Source of the DNA: Paenibacillus plantarum
Lineage (GTDB): Bacteria; Bacillota; Bacilli; Paenibacillales; NBRC-103111
Length of the DNA stretch: 64,000 bases
NCBI RefSeq assembly: GCF_013141695.1
Contig: NZ_WHNY01000064.1
Location: 81,199-145,198 of the forward strand
Reading direction: 5' to 3'
Made by a program: the position numbers and the translations under genes. This document shows, in pieces, positions 9,239 to 18,165 of the stretch (its first letter is position 1; each line of letters opens with the position of its first letter). The notes beneath the pieces are model-generated. The model made no database searches and had not been told where the DNA came from. It was given only the letters and a program-made list of their open reading frames with translations.

Positions 9239-10135
9239 ATGAACAGGGCACGCCAGATCGGTTTTTCATACTTATTTTTATTTCCTAGCTTTCTACTGAC
9301 CGTGGTACTGGGCGTCTATCCAATTACTTGGGCGATTCGCTATATGTTTTATGAGTACAAGGGTTACGCAGCACCAACCTTTATCGGCTTCGATAATTTC
9401 AGACGGCTATTCCAAGATACCGAATATTGGCATTCCGTAATAAACACATTTGTTTATGCAGGTGGCAAGCTCATCATAACCCTTCCGTTATGCTTAGTAC
9501 TCGCCGTTATATTAAATTCCAAGCTGCGTGGACGCAACTGGTTAAGAGCGATCTATTTCATGCCTACGATTATCAGTTCGGCTGTCATGGCTGTCGTCTT
9601 TTTTATCATTTTCAACTCGTACAACGGAATTCTTAATCAGTATTTACTAAAGTTTCATATCATCTCTGAAAGAATCGATTGGCTCGGACCCAAGCATGCG
9701 ATGCTGACAACGATCATCATTGCGGTGTGGGGGGCAGTAGGAAACTATATGCTGTTATTTCTGGCTGGTCTTCAAAATATCCCGAATGATGTGTACGAAA
9801 GCTCATCTTTGGATGGGGCAAACAAACTCCAACAGTTCTGGTATTTAACGATTCCGATGCTAGGTCCAGTACTTCAAATCGTTATTATGCTCGCCATTAT
9901 TAATTCCCTCAAAGGCTATGAGAGCATCATGGTTCTGACGGAGGGTGGACCGGTTGGCAAGACAGAAGTGATGTATCTTTATGTCTATAAACTCTTTTTC
10001 CCAACACCCTCAGGAGTTCCAACGGATCAACAATTTGGCTACGGCAGTGCGGTTGGTTTCGTGACCGCTGTCATTGTCGGCATCATCACACTGATCTATC
10101 ATGCGATGTCGAAACGTCTAAACAAACTTCAATAG
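9239..10135 (+). CDS. Sugar ABC transporter permease (MalF/UgpA type)
   Basis: A 298-residue inner-membrane protein with six predicted helices. It carries the EAA-loop variant YESSSLDGANKLQQFWYLTIP, which contacts the ATPase. It forms the translocation pore with the permease encoded immediately downstream. The ATG at 9239 has GGAGGGAA 7 nt upstream. No ATPase gene is present in this operon, so it probably shares a multi-sugar ATPase (MsmX-like) encoded elsewhere, as is common in Firmicutes. Confidence 0.93.
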   Translation: MNRARQIGFSYLFLFPSFLLTVVLGVYPITWAIRYMFYEYKGYAAPTFIGFDNFRRLFQDTEYWHSVINTFVYAGGKLIITLPLCLVLAVILNSKLRGRNWLRAIYFMPTIISSAVMAVVFFIIFNSYNGILNQYLLKFHIISERIDWLGPKHAMLTTIIIAVWGAVGNYMLLFLAGLQNIPNDVYESSSLDGANKLQQFWYLTIPMLGPVLQIVIMLAIINSLKGYESIMVLTEGGPVGKTEVMYLYVYKLFFPTPSGVPTDQQFGYGSAVGFVTAVIVGIITLIYHAMSKRLNKLQ

Positions 10136-10153
10136 GGAGGAGAGACCAAAATC

Positions 10154-11044
10154 ATGGAAGTGAGAGAAGCGATACCTGCTGTTCATATAAAGAAACAAGA
10201 GCGAACATTTTCAATGGGGAAATTGGGCGGTAGGGTGCTGCTTTGGCTGTTCTTGCTACTTACAGCCTTACTCATCGCATTTCCTGTAGTTGTAACCTTT
10301 CTAGGCTCTTTTATGTCCAACGTCGAGATTACCAAGGGGGGCACCATCTTCCCGTCTTCCTGGCATTTCGTAAACTATAAGGAAGCCTGGGTACAGGCCA
10401 ACTTTGCGAGATTTACTTGGAACAGTATATTCTTGAGTGGAGCCACGACGATTGGTACACTAATTGTGGCATCGATGGCGGCCTATGTCGTTGACCGCAT
10501 CAAATTTCCAGGTAAGTCCATCTATGTGGCGATTCAAGCGTCCACGATGTTTATCTCCATTGGGGCAGTCGTCATTAGACCGCAGTTCGAGCTGATGGTG
10601 AAGCTGCACCTGAATACGAGTTTATGGGGCGTTGTCCTCATTCTGATTAGCGGTCACGCCTATATCTTCTTTATTCTATTAAGCTTTCTGCAGGGTATTT
10701 CCCGGGAATTAGACGAAGCCGCACGAATTGACGGTTGCTCCAATAGCGGCATTTTCTGGCGAATTATTCTGCCTCTCATGCGGCCAGGACTTGGGGTTGG
10801 TGCCTTGTTTACCTTTTGCGGGGCGTGGAATGAGTACTTGCGACCGTTAGTGTTCACGATGACGAATCCGAAGTTGCAAACATTAACCGTTGGCTTATCT
10901 TATCTGCGGTATGGGTCATCGGCAGCCGTTCAAACGCATTACATGTTGGCGGGTGCTTGCTTATCGATTTTGCCATTATTACTCGTATATATGATTGCGA
11001 ATCGTTCATTCATGCAAATGACGGCGGGTTCATTGAAAGGCTAG
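10154..11044 (+). CDS. Sugar ABC transporter permease (MalG/UgpE type)
   Basis: A 296-residue partner of the preceding permease. It has a helix at about residues 20-50, the conserved WNS segment after the first periplasmic loop, and the EAA loop DEAARIDGCSNSGIFWRIILP near residue 195. The ATG at 10154 has GGGAGGAGAGA upstream and lies 18 nt after the previous stop, so the genes are clearly co-transcribed. It completes the importer whose binding protein starts at 7760. Confidence 0.93.
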   Translation: MEVREAIPAVHIKKQERTFSMGKLGGRVLLWLFLLLTALLIAFPVVVTFLGSFMSNVEITKGGTIFPSSWHFVNYKEAWVQANFARFTWNSIFLSGATTIGTLIVASMAAYVVDRIKFPGKSIYVAIQASTMFISIGAVVIRPQFELMVKLHLNTSLWGVVLILISGHAYIFFILLSFLQGISRELDEAARIDGCSNSGIFWRIILPLMRPGLGVGALFTFCGAWNEYLRPLVFTMTNPKLQTLTVGLSYLRYGSSAAVQTHYMLAGACLSILPLLLVYMIANRSFMQMTAGSLKG

Positions 11045-11058
11045 GGGGGACTCTGACG

Positions 11059-13161
11059 ATGGATATTAAGCGTTTAGAGCGACTGCGTGGAAACGCAGTC
11101 AACACAGAATTTCAATCAGCTATGGCGCTGTTACGACGGGATGCGGAAGAAGCGGCGAAGATCACCTTCGCCATTCGCTCCCATGAGCAAGGCGAATGGA
11201 TGCACTATTATTATTGTGATGAAGATGGGACTCGGCTCACTTTCCAGTGGGACGAGCCCTTTCTTCATCTCTGTTCGACCTGTGGCAAGGAGAGGCGAAG
11301 TCAGCTGTTTGACAGGACTTGGATGTCGATCGCACATAGCCAGATCGGTCGAGCTGTCTATCACATTGCTTTACTGTACGCGATAGAACCTGACGCAGGT
11401 CGATTGCAATTCGTTAAATCCTATCTGATGGCGTATGCCGACCACTATGAAACGTATGCCATCCATGGAGATATTCCTTATAATGGGCCAGGGAAATTAT
11501 TTGCCCAAACTTTAGATGAAGCCCATTGGATCACGGATCTAGCACTTGGCTTTGATGTCATACAAGAGCATCTGACGCCAGATGAGGACACGCATATTCG
11601 GGCAGGGCTTCTGGAGCCCTGTGCTCGTTTTCTCATTGCACATAAAGAGAAGCAAATTCATAATCACTCGGTTTTGATTACATCGGCAATAGCCGCGCTG
11701 GGACTTTTGCTACATGATCGTGATGTGCTGAATGCAGGCTTAGCAGGTGAATACGGCTTGGATGACCAGCTTGAACGCGGGATTCTTGAGGACGGCTTAT
11801 GGTACGAGGGGAATGTGCAGTATCATTTCTATGCGTTTAAATCCCTGCTGCACTTTGCGTTAATAGCGGAAGGAACTCCGTGGGATGTTAGGCAAAAGAG
11901 TGCGCTGAAAGCGATGTTCGATTTCCCTTTGCAGCTAGTTCTGCCGAGTGGCATGATTCCGACGATGAATGATGCAGGGCGTGGGGATCATATCGGCACG
12001 TATGCGCCTTATTATGAAATTGCTTATGATATATACGGAGACGGCAAATATCGTTCGTTCCTGGCTACAGCTTACGGTACAGCTGACGCAGATCCACGTA
12101 TGAAAGAGGCAAGTCGAACGAAGCGAAATTCGATTTATGCCTTGATGTTTGGTCAGGACTTGATTGGACATGTAGAGGAGTCAGACATGCTTGGGGACGA
12201 GGTGCAGCGCACACGCTCTTTATTAGGAAGCGGGCTAACCAAGTTAGTGAATTCAACTGGCTGGCATGTGATCGTTAAGCATAGCCCATTCGGTGGCGAA
12301 CACGATCATATGGATCGTCTGGGGCTATCGATTATGCACGGCAATGTGCCGCTGCTCATTGACCCCGGTACGACGGCGTATGGAATCCCCGCTCATTTCG
12401 GATGGTTTAAACATACGTACTCACATAACACGGTAAGTATCGACGGGGCGGATCAGCCGCCGCGAGACGGACGATTGATTCACAGGCAGGAAGAAGCATG
12501 GGGCGTGTGGTTGGAGACTGCTGTGGATTGGCTGGCAGAGGATTATTTGATGAAAGATCGTATTATCCTGCCTGCTGAGCTCAATCCTTGGGACACTGAC
12601 GTCTATCAAGGGGCTCAAGTTCGTCGAATTAACCTGCTAGCAGAAGATCATTTATTAGATATCGTTCAAGTCACCGTACCAGTCCCGCGGGTGGTCCATG
12701 TAACGAATCATTTTAGCGGCGTGCTGCTAGGCAAGGATGATGTTGCCAAATGGTCTACGTCGGAAGATCAACTAGGTCGACTGGATCAACAATGGTTCAA
12801 GGAGAAACGGAAGCTGGTGCAGGACCTATCGGCCTTCGAATATCGAATAAGTGAAGGCACGTTGGAACAACACGTCTGGTGCATGCAGCCAACAACGATA
12901 TATACGGCACTGACCCCAGATAATCCGCCGAGCGGGCAACGAACGTCTTTCATTACAACCGCTGCTGTGGAACAATGCGCGACTTTTGTGCAACTGCTGC
13001 ACGTTGACCGAAGTAGGGAAATGAAGGCACAGGGTCACCTTGAGGTTGTAGCGTTGTCGAATAGCAGCCTGCAAGTCGTGTGGAATCAAGCAGAATCACA
13101 GATCACGTATGATGTGCAGTTGAACGGAGAGAAAGCAGAGCTGAGCAGGAGACATAGCTGA
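11059..13161 (+). CDS. Heparinase II/III-family polysaccharide lyase (PL17-like)
   Basis: About 700 residues with no signal peptide, so it probably acts in the cytoplasm on imported oligosaccharides. An N-terminal alpha/alpha-toroid (about residues 50-330) precedes the Hepar_II_III beta-sheet domain. Candidate catalytic residues visible are Asn202-His203 (in HNHS), Tyr258 (in QYHFYAF), His415 (in GGEHDHMDR) and Tyr454 (in TYSHN). Both the order and the spacing match what I recall for exo-acting PL17 oligoalginate lyases, which cleave terminal uronic acids by beta-elimination. The ATG at 11059 follows AGGGGGGA; the longer frame starts inside the permease gene. It is the last gene of the transporter operon and supports a uronic-acid-containing substrate. 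PL15 or PL12-type specificity cannot be excluded. Confidence 0.85.
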   Translation: MDIKRLERLRGNAVNTEFQSAMALLRRDAEEAAKITFAIRSHEQGEWMHYYYCDEDGTRLTFQWDEPFLHLCSTCGKERRSQLFDRTWMSIAHSQIGRAVYHIALLYAIEPDAGRLQFVKSYLMAYADHYETYAIHGDIPYNGPGKLFAQTLDEAHWITDLALGFDVIQEHLTPDEDTHIRAGLLEPCARFLIAHKEKQIHNHSVLITSAIAALGLLLHDRDVLNAGLAGEYGLDDQLERGILEDGLWYEGNVQYHFYAFKSLLHFALIAEGTPWDVRQKSALKAMFDFPLQLVLPSGMIPTMNDAGRGDHIGTYAPYYEIAYDIYGDGKYRSFLATAYGTADADPRMKEASRTKRNSIYALMFGQDLIGHVEESDMLGDEVQRTRSLLGSGLTKLVNSTGWHVIVKHSPFGGEHDHMDRLGLSIMHGNVPLLIDPGTTAYGIPAHFGWFKHTYSHNTVSIDGADQPPRDGRLIHRQEEAWGVWLETAVDWLAEDYLMKDRIILPAELNPWDTDVYQGAQVRRINLLAEDHLLDIVQVTVPVPRVVHVTNHFSGVLLGKDDVAKWSTSEDQLGRLDQQWFKEKRKLVQDLSAFEYRISEGTLEQHVWCMQPTTIYTALTPDNPPSGQRTSFITTAAVEQCATFVQLLHVDRSREMKAQGHLEVVALSNSSLQVVWNQAESQITYDVQLNGEKAELSRRHS

Positions 13162-13310
13162 AAGTGTCTTTGACAGCTAAATTGTATAGAAAGCTGCCTC
13201 GGCTATTCTCTATGGGAGTTGGCAGGGACGAATCTACGCCCGAACCCGAGTGATGCGAATCGATATCGGATGGCCTTTGCTGAGGTAGAAGTGTACTGAT
13301 ATTCATGGAG

Positions 13311-13350
13311 ATAACCACGTTAGCCTTTGGGCTGATGTGGTTATTTTTTT
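13311..13350 (+). terminator. Intrinsic terminator of the transporter-lyase operon
   Basis: TAACCACGTTAGCC pairs with GGCTGATGTGGTTA (two G-U pairs) around TTTG and is followed by eight T residues. It ends the operon that began at 7760. The rest of 13162-13310 shows no gene. Confidence 0.9.
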
Positions 13351-13361
13351 AGATGAGTAGG

Positions 13362-13583
13362 AGTTGAGTAGCTGAATTTTCCAAATAAATGTAAAATATA
13401 CAGTTATATTTGCCGATTCACCGGAGTTTTAGTGAATAAATGGAGAAGGTACATCTACTTTGAGCGAAATTAGTGGATTGGTTGATTTTCGCTCAAATTA
13501 ACTGTAGGAAATCCATCTATTGCGCCAAAATGGCGAGAATCAACACAAGTAACAACATAAAATCCATTTAATTTGTTTGTGAC
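13362..13583 (+). repeat. 222-bp interspersed repeat, copy 1
   Basis: This intergenic element matches 58321-58541 over its full length in the same orientation. Long identical blocks lie at the 3' end (CTGTAGGAAATCCATCTATT; CATAAAATCCATTTAATTTG) and one near the 5' end (TGTAAAATATACAGTTA). Inside, TGAGCGAAA (from about 13460) pairs with TTTTCGCTCA, and CGCC pairs with GGCG near 13522-13535. It carries no reading frame of its own. It starts just after the terminator T-run, and its last 16 bases contain the final codons and stop of the minus-strand AraC gene. It could be a MITE remnant or a structured 3'-UTR element. Confidence 0.85.
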
Positions 13584-14428
13584 AGTTGGCTGGTTGGCAG
13601 TTGGATGCCATCCCGATACTGGCTGGGCGAGATGCCATATAACTTCTTGAACATCCGACTAAGATGCAGTTGATCCGTATACCCCACAGAGTATGCGATC
13701 TCCTTGATTGAAAGTGACGTACTCGTCAGCAGCTCACACGCTTTGCTCAGACGGATCTCGCCTAAGTAGTGCTGAGGTGGTGTCCCGATGGCAGCTTTGA
13801 AAAGGCTCGTGATATATTTACGGCTGAGCCCCAGCGTTTGCGCCATTTCCTCGATCGTAATTGTACGAGCATAATTGTTTTTCATAAAAGAGATCGCCTG
13901 CGCCACGTACAAGTCTTTGATGGTTTTCTGCTGCGAGAAGGAGGACTCCTGTTGAGAGGACTCCAGCAACAAGGCTAGAAAGGCATACAGTGCCGAAGTC
14001 AACTGCAATGGTTTGCTGTAAACCTGCTGGTTCGCATCAAATAGTTTGTTGAAGCACTGCCTGATTTCCAACTCCCGATCGCATGTAATGACGGGATTGT
14101 CTGGTGTAAAGCCAGCTTGCCGCAAATAATCTTGGACGATGCCACCGCCGAATGCGACCCACGAAAAGTTCCATGGCTCCTTCTCGTCTGCCTGAAAAAA
14201 AGAAACGACATAGGGAGATATCAGAAAAACATGTCCCTGAGATAGGTGATACGTTACATCGCCGACACGATAAATCCCCTTGCCACTGTGAATATAGAAG
14301 ATTTTATAACTCTGCTTAATCGCAGGTCCCCAAGACTGGCCCCCGACGCATTGTTCCGTGCCCGTGTAATAGAATTGGATATCCTGTTGGGCTTCAATCG
14401 AGTACTGCGCAATTTTATGGTTGGCCAA
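13568..14428 (-). CDS. AraC-family transcriptional regulator (cupin + HTH)
   Basis: 286 residues. An AraC-type cupin sugar-binding domain occupies about residues 15-160, with the GKGIYRVGDVTYHLSQGHVFLI strand pair. A double HTH fills about 185-280, with LSRKYITSLFKAAIG and YTDQLHLSRMFKKLYG. The start is TTG at 14428, preceded by AGGGAG with 9 nt spacing; no ATG fits. It is divergent from the gene at 14571, which it may control together with the AKR/SDR/ThuA genes behind it. The last four codons and the stop lie inside the 222-bp interspersed repeat, so the C-terminal tail beyond the HTH was probably set by that element. Confidence 0.92.
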   Translation of the reverse strand: MANHKIAQYSIEAQQDIQFYYTGTEQCVGGQSWGPAIKQSYKIFYIHSGKGIYRVGDVTYHLSQGHVFLISPYVVSFFQADEKEPWNFSWVAFGGGIVQDYLRQAGFTPDNPVITCDRELEIRQCFNKLFDANQQVYSKPLQLTSALYAFLALLLESSQQESSFSQQKTIKDLYVAQAISFMKNNYARTITIEEMAQTLGLSRKYITSLFKAAIGTPPQHYLGEIRLSKACELLTSTSLSIKEIAYSVGYTDQLHLSRMFKKLYGISPSQYRDGIQLPTSQLSQTN

Positions 14429-14570
14429 CGGCAGCTGCTCCCTATACGTATTGAAAGAAAATATGTCTTTATGCTATATAGTGCTTCCATTGTATTATAG
14501 CAGTGACTTCCGATATGGACTAGAATGAACTCAATTCACATCAATTCATTGCAAAGTGAGGCAAACCAAC

Positions 14571-15554
14571 GTGACGAATATCCAACCATTTCTCAAAAAA
14601 GTACGTCGATCTATCGATGCTCACCGAATAAGCACTTTGGGAGGGTACAGTCACAAGATCTCAGAATCTCTCGAAGCTGATTTGTATGGAACGGCAGATG
14701 CCGTCATTTTGCTATACACGATTGGTGAACTACCACCAGTAGGGAGCAGCGAGCATGAAAGCTTGGTGAAGACGTTGCAAGGCTTCCAACAGCCGGATGA
14801 CGGGCTTTTTAACGCAGATAGCCATCATCCTGTTCATAGAACGGCCTATGCGGTAGCTGCTTTGGAGCTGTTAGACAGTAAACCCTGTTATCCGTTAACG
14901 GGCCTCCATCATGTGAAAAGCCGCGAAGGCATCCAAGAGTGGATGGAAAGCCTGGACTGGGCACAAATGCCATGGAGAGAATCTCATAAAGGCGCAGGCA
15001 TTTATGCAGCGATGGTGCTGGCTGGCGAGGTTGACCAGGAGTGGGAACAGTGGTACTTCGCATGGCTCGATCAGGAAGCGGATCCGGAAACCGGTTTTTG
15101 GCGCAAAGGATCCATTCATAACGGAGCTCCACTATTTCATCATTTAGCCAGCTCATTTCATTATTTGTTCAATCAGAACTACCGCAAGCGACCTCTGCGA
15201 TACCCGAATCAGTGGGTCGATACGTGCTTAGCTATGCAAGTTGATGGACAGATTCCACTGAAGGCCGGTGCTTTAGGTTTTGTGGAACTGGATGTCTTGT
15301 ACACGTTGATAAGTGTTGGTGAACAAACGCAACATAGAGCAAACGAGCTGCAAGCCATGATTAAAGCGATTGGCAACCATCTCCTAAGCAGTATTACAGC
15401 ACTAGCTGACGGGCCAGAAGATGGCTTATTTGAAGATATGCATTCATTATGCGGAACGGTTTGCGCGCTAGCCCTTGTCCAGTCCGTAATGCCTGAACAG
15501 GTCAATGCGAACCGAGTACTGCAGAAGATTTTAGACCGACGTCCATTTATCTAA
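14571..15554 (+). CDS. Alpha/alpha-toroid (terpenoid cyclase/prenyltransferase-like) protein
   Basis: About 327 residues with no signal peptide. The sequence shows repeated helical pairs with QPDDGLF, HRTAYAVAALELL, DPETGFWRKGS and LFHHLASSFHYLF segments. This pattern is typical of the six-hairpin or alpha/alpha-toroid folds used by prenyltransferases, terpene cyclases and many glycan-active enzymes. In this setting a carbohydrate-related role is more likely than isoprenoid chemistry, but I do not recognise the family or its active site. The GTG at 14571 is preferred (GTGAGG 9 nt ahead) over the GTG at 14556. It is divergent from the AraC gene and is followed by an aldo/keto reductase, so the two probably share control. 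Confidence 0.7.
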   Translation: MTNIQPFLKKVRRSIDAHRISTLGGYSHKISESLEADLYGTADAVILLYTIGELPPVGSSEHESLVKTLQGFQQPDDGLFNADSHHPVHRTAYAVAALELLDSKPCYPLTGLHHVKSREGIQEWMESLDWAQMPWRESHKGAGIYAAMVLAGEVDQEWEQWYFAWLDQEADPETGFWRKGSIHNGAPLFHHLASSFHYLFNQNYRKRPLRYPNQWVDTCLAMQVDGQIPLKAGALGFVELDVLYTLISVGEQTQHRANELQAMIKAIGNHLLSSITALADGPEDGLFEDMHSLCGTVCALALVQSVMPEQVNANRVLQKILDRRPFI

Positions 15555-15594
15555 ACTTAAAATTTATTATTGATCATGAGAGGGGATCATGCAT

Positions 15595-16578
15595 ATGGAA
15601 TACAATTATTTAGGCAGGTCTGGACTGCGCGTAAGTAAGCTTTGTTTGGGTACGATGAATTTTGGCGTCGATACGGAGCAAGCAGAAGCGTTCCGCATTA
15701 TGGATGCCGCGTTGGATGCGGGCATTCAGTTCTTTGATACCGCTGATATTTACGGCTGGGGGGAAAACTCTGGCGCCACGGAGACGATTATCGGCAACTG
15801 GTTTGCGCAAGGGGGTAACCGCCGAGAACGCGTTGTATTGGCAACCAAAGTATATGAAAAACTTCACAAGCCACTGTACGGACCCAACGATGAGAGTGGC
15901 TTGTCCTTGTACAAAATCCGCCGCCATTTCGAAGATTCGCTTCGCCGTCTGCGAACGGATCATGTGGAGCTTTACCAGATGCATCACATTGACCGCCGTA
16001 CGCCGTGGGAGGAGATTTGGGGTGCCTTTGAGGGACTGGTTAATCAGGGCAAAATTGATTATATCGGCTCCAGCAATTTTGCGGGCTGGCACCTGATGAA
16101 GGCGCAGGCAGCAGCCAAAGAGCGCCATTTCTTGGGGCTTGTGAGCGAGCAGCATAAATATCATTTGCTGAATCGCCTCCCGGAGCTGGAAGTTTTGCCA
16201 GCCGCTCAGGATTTGGGTTTAGGTGTTGTCGTATGGAGCCCGCTAGCGGGTGGACTACTTGGGGGCAATGCGCTTTCAGCTGACAAAGGTACGCGAAGAA
16301 GCAGACAAAGTGAGGCGCTCGTAGCTAAGCACCGCAATCAGCTGGAAGCCTTCGCAAGTTTGTGCGGCGAACTAGGTGAAAAACCCGCGCATGTGGCGTT
16401 AGCTTGGCTGCTCGCCAACCCGACCGTGACAGCGCCAATTATCGGGCCGCGTACGGTGGAACAGCTGCTGGACACGCTCCGAGCGGTAGAAATTAAGCTG
16501 GATGAAGCGACACTTAAGGAGTTGGATCGTATTTTCCCAGGGCCAGGCGGAGCGGCTCCCGAGGCTTATGCTTGGTAA
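15595..16578 (+). CDS. Aldo/keto reductase
   Basis: About 327 residues, a complete (beta/alpha)8 NADPH-dependent oxidoreductase. The catalytic tetrad is readable as Asp48 and Tyr53 (FFDTADIYG), Lys85 (LATKVY) and His130/131 (YQMHHID). The C-terminal cofactor segment PIIGPRTVEQLLDTL is present. It resembles the YghZ/Gre-type group that reduces sugar aldehydes or methylglyoxal-like carbonyls in the cytosol. The ATG at 15595 is preferred to the one at 15589 because AGAGGGG then has a 9-nt spacing. It lies 40 nt after the toroid gene and ahead of an SDR, suggesting an oxidoreductive sugar-conversion operon. Confidence 0.92.
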   Translation: MEYNYLGRSGLRVSKLCLGTMNFGVDTEQAEAFRIMDAALDAGIQFFDTADIYGWGENSGATETIIGNWFAQGGNRRERVVLATKVYEKLHKPLYGPNDESGLSLYKIRRHFEDSLRRLRTDHVELYQMHHIDRRTPWEEIWGAFEGLVNQGKIDYIGSSNFAGWHLMKAQAAAKERHFLGLVSEQHKYHLLNRLPELEVLPAAQDLGLGVVVWSPLAGGLLGGNALSADKGTRRSRQSEALVAKHRNQLEAFASLCGELGEKPAHVALAWLLANPTVTAPIIGPRTVEQLLDTLRAVEIKLDEATLKELDRIFPGPGGAAPEAYAW

Positions 16579-16639
16579 GGCGTCAGCTACCGTGAGGTAT
16601 GTCGGTTACTTTTAAAAATAAATGGAAGGAGCTGCGTCT

Positions 16640-17371
16640 ATGAAGAACAATCGTTGGGCCTTGGTCACCGGAGCAGATCGGGGGCTAGGCCTCGCCTTGG
16701 CCAAAGGACTCTTGGCACGAGGTTATGACGTATGGGCAGGACAGTATGCGGAGGAATGTCAGGCATTGCAAGAGCTGGAGGCAGTCTACGGTAAGCGGTT
16801 GCGTCCTATTCCTCTAGACATCAGCGATGCGAAGAGCGTAGCGGAAGCACTGCGTACGGTGGCTGCTGAAACGGAGCAGCTTGATCTGCTCATAAATAAT
16901 GGTGCCATCTTGGGGGACGTTACCTCCACGATTCAGGATGAGCTAGATTTTGAAGACATCGAGCAGGTGTTTCGCGTGAACACACTTGGCGCATTACGTA
17001 TGACGAATGGACTGATGGATCTTATTATAAAAAGCAATGACAAGATGATTGTGAACATCTCGTCCGAAGCAGGCAGCATCGGGGCTTGTAAGCGAACAGC
17101 TTGGTATGCCTACTGCATGTCCAAGGCTGCACTCAACATGCAATCGCAGCTCGTTCATAACCAAATTGCTCCGCTAGGCGGCAAAGTGCTAGTTGTGCAT
17201 CCCGGGCATGTACAATCCTACATGAAGGGTGAGCTTGATACGTCTGCCAAACTGTCGCCAGAGCAATCTGCTCAGCACATTCTCAGCCTCGTCGAGCAGC
17301 GGCTCGGACCCGATTGGCCGGATCAGGAGCTGGCACTGACCGATTACCAAGGCGGACAATGGCCGTGGTAA
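16640..17371 (+). CDS. Short-chain dehydrogenase/reductase
   Basis: About 243 residues, a classical SDR. The cofactor motif is TGADRGLG (residues 10-17), the structural motif NNGA (87-90), and the catalytic residues Ser141/142 and Tyr158-x3-Lys162 are present. The ATG at 16640 follows GGAAGGA with 9 nt spacing; the ATG at 16622 would put that site inside the gene. It probably oxidises or reduces a sugar or polyol derivative with NAD(P)H. The exact substrate is not visible. It is co-oriented with the AKR and ThuA-like genes at short spacing. Confidence 0.92.
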   Translation: MKNNRWALVTGADRGLGLALAKGLLARGYDVWAGQYAEECQALQELEAVYGKRLRPIPLDISDAKSVAEALRTVAAETEQLDLLINNGAILGDVTSTIQDELDFEDIEQVFRVNTLGALRMTNGLMDLIIKSNDKMIVNISSEAGSIGACKRTAWYAYCMSKAALNMQSQLVHNQIAPLGGKVLVVHPGHVQSYMKGELDTSAKLSPEQSAQHILSLVEQRLGPDWPDQELALTDYQGGQWPW

Positions 17372-17408
17372 GATATGGCGATATGAAGTAAAAAGGAGAT
17401 GAATTCGT

Positions 17409-18050
17409 ATGGCAAATATGCCTACCTTGCTTCTTGGCAATAACGACGATGCGCCGTACCATACGTTGCGGGCGGTGCAGGAGCTAATTATCGATAACCT
17501 TGGGACGTCTTTTCAAGTGACAGCGGTAGAAGGGACCAGTCACCTGAAATTGGACGTCCTCCAGCCCTATCCATTAGTCGTTTCCTACTTAGATATTTGG
17601 GGGAAAGTACCTGCGACCGAGGAAACAGCAGGCCTCCTTCAGTATGTTGCTAGTGGTGGCGGACTGCTGGTCATCCATAATGGCATCTCCATCCAGGGCA
17701 GCCCGGAGCTTAGCCAGCTGATCGGAGCTCGATTCACGGGGCATCCGGCTTACACCACACTCCCCTTCACGAAGACCGAGAGCAATCATCCGTTGACGGA
17801 GGGACTAGAGCCGTTCGTGATGGACGAAGAGCCGTACCGCTTCGAACTAGATCCGTTCGCGCCGATCGAGGTTCTTTTGACGTACACGCATGAAGGAAAA
17901 GAATGGCCTGCAGCTTGGACGCGCACATATGGATTGGGTAGGGTCGTTTACCTGATGCCCGGCCATCATCCACCATCCTTTCAATCGGAGGCTTATGGGA
18001 AGTGGATTCGATCTGCGGGTTTTTGGGCAGCAGGCGTGCCAGTTACCTAA
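17409..18050 (+). CDS. ThuA-like domain protein
   Basis: 213 residues forming one ThuA domain, a glutamine-amidotransferase-like fold named after a trehalose-utilisation gene. Supporting segments are LLLGNNDDAPYHTL, the GGGLLVIHNG nucleophile-elbow position (lacking the amidotransferase cysteine), GARFTGHPAY, HPLTEGL and GRVVYLMPGHH. ThuA proteins accompany Gfo/Idh/MocA and other sugar oxidoreductases, and a role in 3-keto-sugar metabolism has been proposed for relatives. AAGGAGA precedes the ATG by 9-10 nt. It is the last gene of this group and is followed by a terminator. Confidence 0.88.
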   Translation: MANMPTLLLGNNDDAPYHTLRAVQELIIDNLGTSFQVTAVEGTSHLKLDVLQPYPLVVSYLDIWGKVPATEETAGLLQYVASGGGLLVIHNGISIQGSPELSQLIGARFTGHPAYTTLPFTKTESNHPLTEGLEPFVMDEEPYRFELDPFAPIEVLLTYTHEGKEWPAAWTRTYGLGRVVYLMPGHHPPSFQSEAYGKWIRSAGFWAAGVPVT

Positions 18051-18075
18051 GCTGTCAATCGGCTCCATATCATAG

Positions 18076-18110
18076 ACAAAACCAGCGTCTGTATAGGCGC
18101 TGGTTTTTGT
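18076..18110 (+). terminator. Intrinsic terminator after the ThuA-like gene
   Basis: AAAACCAGCG at about 18078-18087 pairs with CGCTGGTTTT at 18098-18107, followed by a short T-rich tail. It marks the end of the 14571-18050 transcript. Confidence 0.75.
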
Positions 18111-18165
18111 GTGCGTTCTATTCATCATGCTCGCACCCTTCATGCAACCCGCACCCAACCCCGAC

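Noticed and set aside
15610..16164. 184-residue antisense open frame
   Set aside because: It is opposite the aldo/keto reductase, whose active-site motifs are intact on the plus strand.
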